This document shows positions 61,088 through 64,000 of a stretch of DNA of 64,000 nt, piece after piece. Within the stretch, counting starts at the first letter, position 1. Every line of letters begins with the position of its first letter. A program made the position numbers and the translations under genes. The notes beneath the pieces were generated by a model. That model worked only from the letters and a program-made list of their open reading frames with translations, made no database searches and was not told the origin of the DNA. Origin of the DNA: Achromobacter sp. MFA1 R4 (lineage in GTDB: Bacteria > Pseudomonadota > Gammaproteobacteria > Burkholderiales > Burkholderiaceae_B); NCBI RefSeq assembly GCF_900156745.1, contig NZ_LT707065.1, positions 1,364,001 through 1,428,000 of the forward strand, read 5' to 3'.

Positions 61088-62215
61088 CTACTTCTTCCTG
61101 GCCGGCGCGGGCGGCGCGCTGCTGCCGCCGAATGCGAACAGCCCCATCTGCGCGCCGGTGGCGCGCGACAGGTAGTCATTCTTGAGCGCGTCGCGGCCGC
61201 CAAAGAGCCCGTCGGTATCCGTGCCTTTCGCCGCGCGGTTCTTGTCGATGTCGTTTTGCGCGTCGTGCATGCCCTCTTGCAGGGCGCGACGCAGCGCGGG
61301 GTTGAGGGTGGCGGTCTCGAAGGGTTCGCCGGGACGCATGCCGAGGCTGGCCATGCGCTCGCGCACCCCCTTGTCGGACGCATGGGCAGGCGCGAATTGC
61401 AGCAGGAACGCCAGTTCGTCATAGAACGCGAGCGAGGCGTACATCTGGGCGCGCGGGACCGGCGCCGCCCAATCCACCGGCGCCGGCGCGGGCGCGGCCC
61501 GCTTCTGGAATGCCGACAGGGGCTGGACCTTGTAGCGCATCTGGATGCGCCGCGCGTTCTCCTGGTCCGCGGGGCTGAAGCGCTGCGTGCGGCCCACCAG
61601 CGTGGCAAGTTCGGTCTCGGACCGGAACACCTTGGTGATGCCGGCGGGTGTCTTGCCCTTCCAGGAGGGGCCGGCGATGAGGAACGTGCCGCCGCCGATG
61701 CCGGACGAGCCAAATCGGGCGAGGCGGTACGTGTACAGGTCCATCAACTGCAATGAGGCCTCGCGCCGCTTTCCGATGCGCGGCACGGTGATGACCACGG
61801 GCTCGGCACGCAGGTCCAGGGCGGCATACGAGTACAGGTACCCCGGATCCAGGTTCGCCGCGGCTGCGGCGGCGGTGCCGACTGGGTTGATCGTATTGGG
61901 CGGGCCCTTGTAGTGCGCGCCGGTCTTGTCGAGGCTGTAGGCGTACATGGCCTGGTAGCTGGCGACCATGGGCGCGCCGTAAAGATAGGCCTCGCGGGCA
62001 ATGCTGCGCGCCTGTTGCCCGGTGATGCCCTCGATGCCGACCGATTGCGCGCCCGCGGCATCAGGCGATGTGACGCTGCATCCTGGCAGGAAAGCCGCCA
62101 ATGCCACGGTTGCGGCCAGGCTTGCGAGCCGGGCTGTGAGTCGTCCTGTGACCCGCCCTGTAACGAGGCGGCAGGCGGCGCGGCAAAATCCGTTGCTACT
62201 CTGGCGGTGGCGCAT
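61088..62215 (-). CDS. DUF1254 domain lipoprotein
   Basis: A 375-residue exported protein. A long basic n-region (with the repeated VTGR motif) leads to a hydrophobic stretch and lipobox LAAFLPGC near residue 46. The DUF1254 domain follows (residues ~65-235, including REAYLYGAPMVASYQAMYAY, SYAALDLRAEPVVITVP and RLARFGSSGIGGGTFLIAGP). The protein ends after LKNDYLSRATGAQMGLFAFG, where larger relatives continue into a DUF1214 domain. It is therefore a DUF1254-only or C-terminally shortened form. Function unknown. Confidence 0.8.
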   Translation of the reverse strand: MRHRQSSNGFCRAACRLVTGRVTGRLTARLASLAATVALAAFLPGCSVTSPDAAGAQSVGIEGITGQQARSIAREAYLYGAPMVASYQAMYAYSLDKTGAHYKGPPNTINPVGTAAAAAANLDPGYLYSYAALDLRAEPVVITVPRIGKRREASLQLMDLYTYRLARFGSSGIGGGTFLIAGPSWKGKTPAGITKVFRSETELATLVGRTQRFSPADQENARRIQMRYKVQPLSAFQKRAAPAPAPVDWAAPVPRAQMYASLAFYDELAFLLQFAPAHASDKGVRERMASLGMRPGEPFETATLNPALRRALQEGMHDAQNDIDKNRAAKGTDTDGLFGGRDALKNDYLSRATGAQMGLFAFGGSSAPPAPARKK

Positions 62216-62321
62216 TCAGGGCTCCGGCATGGCGGGATGGCTCAGGCGCCCGGATGACGACGGGGGGTGCGCCCGGCTCGAATCCGGGGGATTCTGGCAT
62301 ATTTCCCCCTCATGCAGGGGC

Positions 62322-62879
62322 TCAGACGCTCTGGGGCAGATCCTGCGGCACGTCGAGCCGATGCGCGGGGATGGCCACGATGGCGCTTTCCGTGGCGCTG
62401 GCGTCGGTGGTCAGGTGCTGGATCAGGTCGATCGTGGTGGAGCGGCGGGTCAGCATCAGGCAGGTGACCTCGGCGTCCGTCACGCGGGTGGCATGCCAGC
62501 AGCCCGGCCGCATGCACACCCCCTGCCCTTGCGCCACCCGAAAGGCGGCCAGGGTGGACAGGTCGGGGCTGCCGTCGGCGGCGCTGCGCGCCACCACCTG
62601 GATGATGCTGCCCGTCAGCGGGACGATGGCCTGCTGCGTCAGCAGGTGCTTTTCCAGGCTGGCGATCTCCGTGGACTGGCTGCGGTAGTTGACCCACAGC
62701 ACCTCGGCGTCGCCACCCGCCCCGGTGTTGAACAGGTGCTCATGCCAGAAGTCGGTGGCGGGGTTTGTGTACAGCGGCACGCCGTTGCCGTCCGGCATGG
62801 GCTTGCCCAGCATCCAGCCAAAGGCGCTGAACGCCTCCGGCGTGAGGTCGTTGATTTCAATCTGCGTGTTGCTCGTCAT
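62322..62879 (-). CDS. allA: ureidoglycolate lyase
   Basis: A 185-residue cupin-like enzyme that splits ureidoglycolate into glyoxylate and urea at the end of purine/allantoin breakdown. It starts IEINDLTPEAFSAFGWMLG as in the family, and the middle has GVCMRPGCWHATRV, where the active-site residues lie. The role fits the xanthine/urate permease at 22468, although the two are not linked. The start overlaps the stop of the small Arm-domain gene upstream (62876-62879). Confidence 0.85.
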   Translation of the reverse strand: MTSNTQIEINDLTPEAFSAFGWMLGKPMPDGNGVPLYTNPATDFWHEHLFNTGAGGDAEVLWVNYRSQSTEIASLEKHLLTQQAIVPLTGSIIQVVARSAADGSPDLSTLAAFRVAQGQGVCMRPGCWHATRVTDAEVTCLMLTRRSTTIDLIQHLTTDASATESAIVAIPAHRLDVPQDLPQSV

Positions 62880-63109
62880 GCAGAATCCTGTGATGGCTTG
62901 CCGCCGCGTTTGGGAAATTCGGCGTCGTAGTCGAAGTCGCCCCGCGCGATGGCCTCCAGGATGGCGGCGCGACGGTCCGCGGCGCGCTTGAGGTTGGCGG
63001 CGGTGGGCTTGACCCGGATACGCTCGACACAATGCCGGCCGTCAAAGAAGAAACCGATCTCGATGGACGACTCGGACGCGGGGCGCACCCCTTCGAATCC
63101 CCTGCTCAT
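62876..63109 (-). CDS. lone Arm-type DNA-binding domain protein (DUF3596-like)
   Basis: A 77-residue protein resembling the N-terminal Arm DNA-binding domain of tyrosine integrases. SSIEIGFFFDGRHCVERIRV is followed by KPTAANLKRAADRRAAILEA and IARGDFDYDAEFPKRG, the typical end of that domain. The catalytic integrase part is absent, and the gene overlaps allA instead (ATGA, 62876-62879). It may be a domesticated DNA-binding module or a small regulator. Confidence 0.75.
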   Translation of the reverse strand: MSRGFEGVRPASESSIEIGFFFDGRHCVERIRVKPTAANLKRAADRRAAILEAIARGDFDYDAEFPKRGGKPSQDSA

Positions 63110-63208
63110 CGCGTGCTCCCCTGTTGCCGATGGCCCACATGATAAACGCATCGATATGACGGCGGCGCTGGCATACACTGCCCGAATCCCCTTTCCGAGG
63201 ACGCGCAA

Positions 63209-63589
63209 ATGGCTACTGACCTGACGTCGCACTACGTGTATCTGGACGCCAGCGGCGCCGCCGCCGTCGTGACGGGCGGCGACGCATTCTGGTCGCAGTC
63301 CGGCGAAGACCTGGAGAAGTACGGGCGCGGCTGGCTGGTGTCCGAATACGAATTCACGTCGGACTGGCCGCAGTGGGAGATGCATCCGGGCGCCGACGAA
63401 ATCGTGCGGCTCATGGCCGGCGCCGCGGAGCTGCACCTGGAGTGGCCCACCGGCATCCAGCGCGTGAAGATGCTGGCCGGGGACGCCTACGTCATCCCCA
63501 AGGGCGCATGGCACACCGTCAAGGTCATCGAGCCCTGCCGCATGCTGCACATCACCATGGGCGCGGGCACGCAGCACCGGCCCGCCTAG
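63209..63589 (+). CDS. cupin domain-containing protein
   Basis: A 126-residue single-domain cupin. The conserved metal-binding pattern is visible as EMHPGADEIVRLMAGAAELH, followed later by VIPKGAWHTVKVIE. His, Glu and the second His suggest a metal site for a small-molecule enzyme or sensor. It is divergent from the Arm-domain/allA pair. Substrate unknown. Confidence 0.85.
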   Translation: MATDLTSHYVYLDASGAAAVVTGGDAFWSQSGEDLEKYGRGWLVSEYEFTSDWPQWEMHPGADEIVRLMAGAAELHLEWPTGIQRVKMLAGDAYVIPKGAWHTVKVIEPCRMLHITMGAGTQHRPA

Positions 63590-63598
63590 CGCCGCGCG

Positions 63599-64000
63599 CT
63601 ACCCCGCCGCGCCGGCGGGGCGCACGCGCTGGATCTCGCGGTCGTCGATGGGCCAGTGCAACGCGGCCGACAGCACGCCCAGCGCCATCGCGCCCAGCCA
63701 GATCAGGTCATAGGACCCGGTGGCCTCGAACACGACGCCGCCCAGCCACACGCCCATGAACGAACCCAGCTGATGGCCGAAGAACACGAAGCCGAACAGC
63801 GTCGTGATGTAGCGCACGCCGAACACCTGCGAGATCAGGCCATTGGTGAGCGGCACCGTGCCCAGCCACACAAAGCCCATGACCGCCGCGAACACATACA
63901 CCGACCAGGTCGACAGCGGCAGCAGCACGAATAGCGCGATAGCCGCGGTGCGCACGAGGTAAAGGCCGGCCAGCAGGTATTTGCGCCGATGGTGCGCCCC
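63599..64000 (-). CDS. MFS transporter, C-terminal part
   Basis: The gene continues past the right edge; about 134 C-terminal residues are visible. They form helices 9-12 of an MFS protein, with FAAVMGFVWLGTVPLTNGLI, then ITTLFGFVFFGHQLGSFMGV and a cytoplasmic tail. The FFGHQLGSFMGVWLGG stretch is common in monocarboxylate-porter-like MFS proteins of this order. Substrate unknown. It converges with the cupin gene with a 9-base gap. Confidence 0.85.
   Translation of the reverse strand, partial: GAHHRRKYLLAGLYLVRTAAIALFVLLPLSTWSVYVFAAVMGFVWLGTVPLTNGLISQVFGVRYITTLFGFVFFGHQLGSFMGVWLGGVVFEATGSYDLIWLGAMALGVLSAALHWPIDDREIQRVRPAGAAG

Overview
The window looks like chromosomal DNA of a high-GC betaproteobacterium of the order Burkholderiales, most likely Alcaligenaceae close to Achromobacter or Bordetella. 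This is inferred from overall base composition, the density of LysR regulators, a Bug-type tripartite tricarboxylate binding protein, and many short catabolic operons of the kind typical of that family. No rRNA, CRISPR array, phage structural gene or integrase was seen.

Region by region (minus = reverse strand). 1-2730: start of an HMG-CoA lyase gene and a CaiB/BaiF CoA-transferase, with a LysR gene behind them, all minus. 2859-10000: housekeeping block with trmB, a prolyl aminopeptidase, an orphan thiS, a BON-LysM protein, a tandem GC-rich repeat, ffh, ypjD, a small membrane/zinc-ribbon-like protein, ampD and a GST-family gene. 10104-12287: soluble GAF hybrid histidine kinase. 12297-17545: D-galactonate catabolism (IclR regulator divergent from dgoK-dgoA-dgoD-transporter). 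17836-18464: HigB/HigA-like toxin-antitoxin pair. 18537-20246: MFS exporter and a HipB-like repressor with two perfect palindromic operators. 20367-23859: htpG with a sigma-32 type promoter, and a xanthine/urate permease. 24025-24109: tRNA-Leu(CAA).

24208-30475 is the accessory part. It is visibly more AT-rich in places and starts directly after the tRNA gene. It holds a polymorphic-toxin-like gene with an overlapping putative immunity gene, a lysozyme-inhibitor-like gene broken by one in-frame amber codon, a decayed lipoprotein gene, an intact paralogue of that lipoprotein, and the C-terminal fossil of an NlpC/P60-like effector. A Tat-exported phosphoesterase and a FemAB-like gene lie between the two halves. 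I read it as an effector/immunity collection in decay.

30494-34078: Fur-type-regulated TonB receptor, PepSY protein and small membrane protein. 34662-36220: secreted-looking trypsin-fold protease gene followed by a small protein resembling its N-terminal domain. 36249-39736: galB-galC (gallate pathway), a Bug binding protein and a divergent LysR gene. 39783-48376: DMT exporter, amidohydrolase/MFS/GAF operon with its LysR gene, hydroxyacid dehydrogenase with its LysR gene, FUSC transporter. 48578-52313: amino-acid binding protein, UvrD-like helicase with a DUF5710 tail, parvulin. 52408-56747: sugar ABC transporter plus FGGY kinase. 57108-61076: BKACE enzyme, binding protein, SDR and a LysR gene. 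61088-64000: DUF1254 lipoprotein, ureidoglycolate lyase, a lone Arm-type DNA-binding domain, a cupin and the end of an MFS gene that runs off the window.
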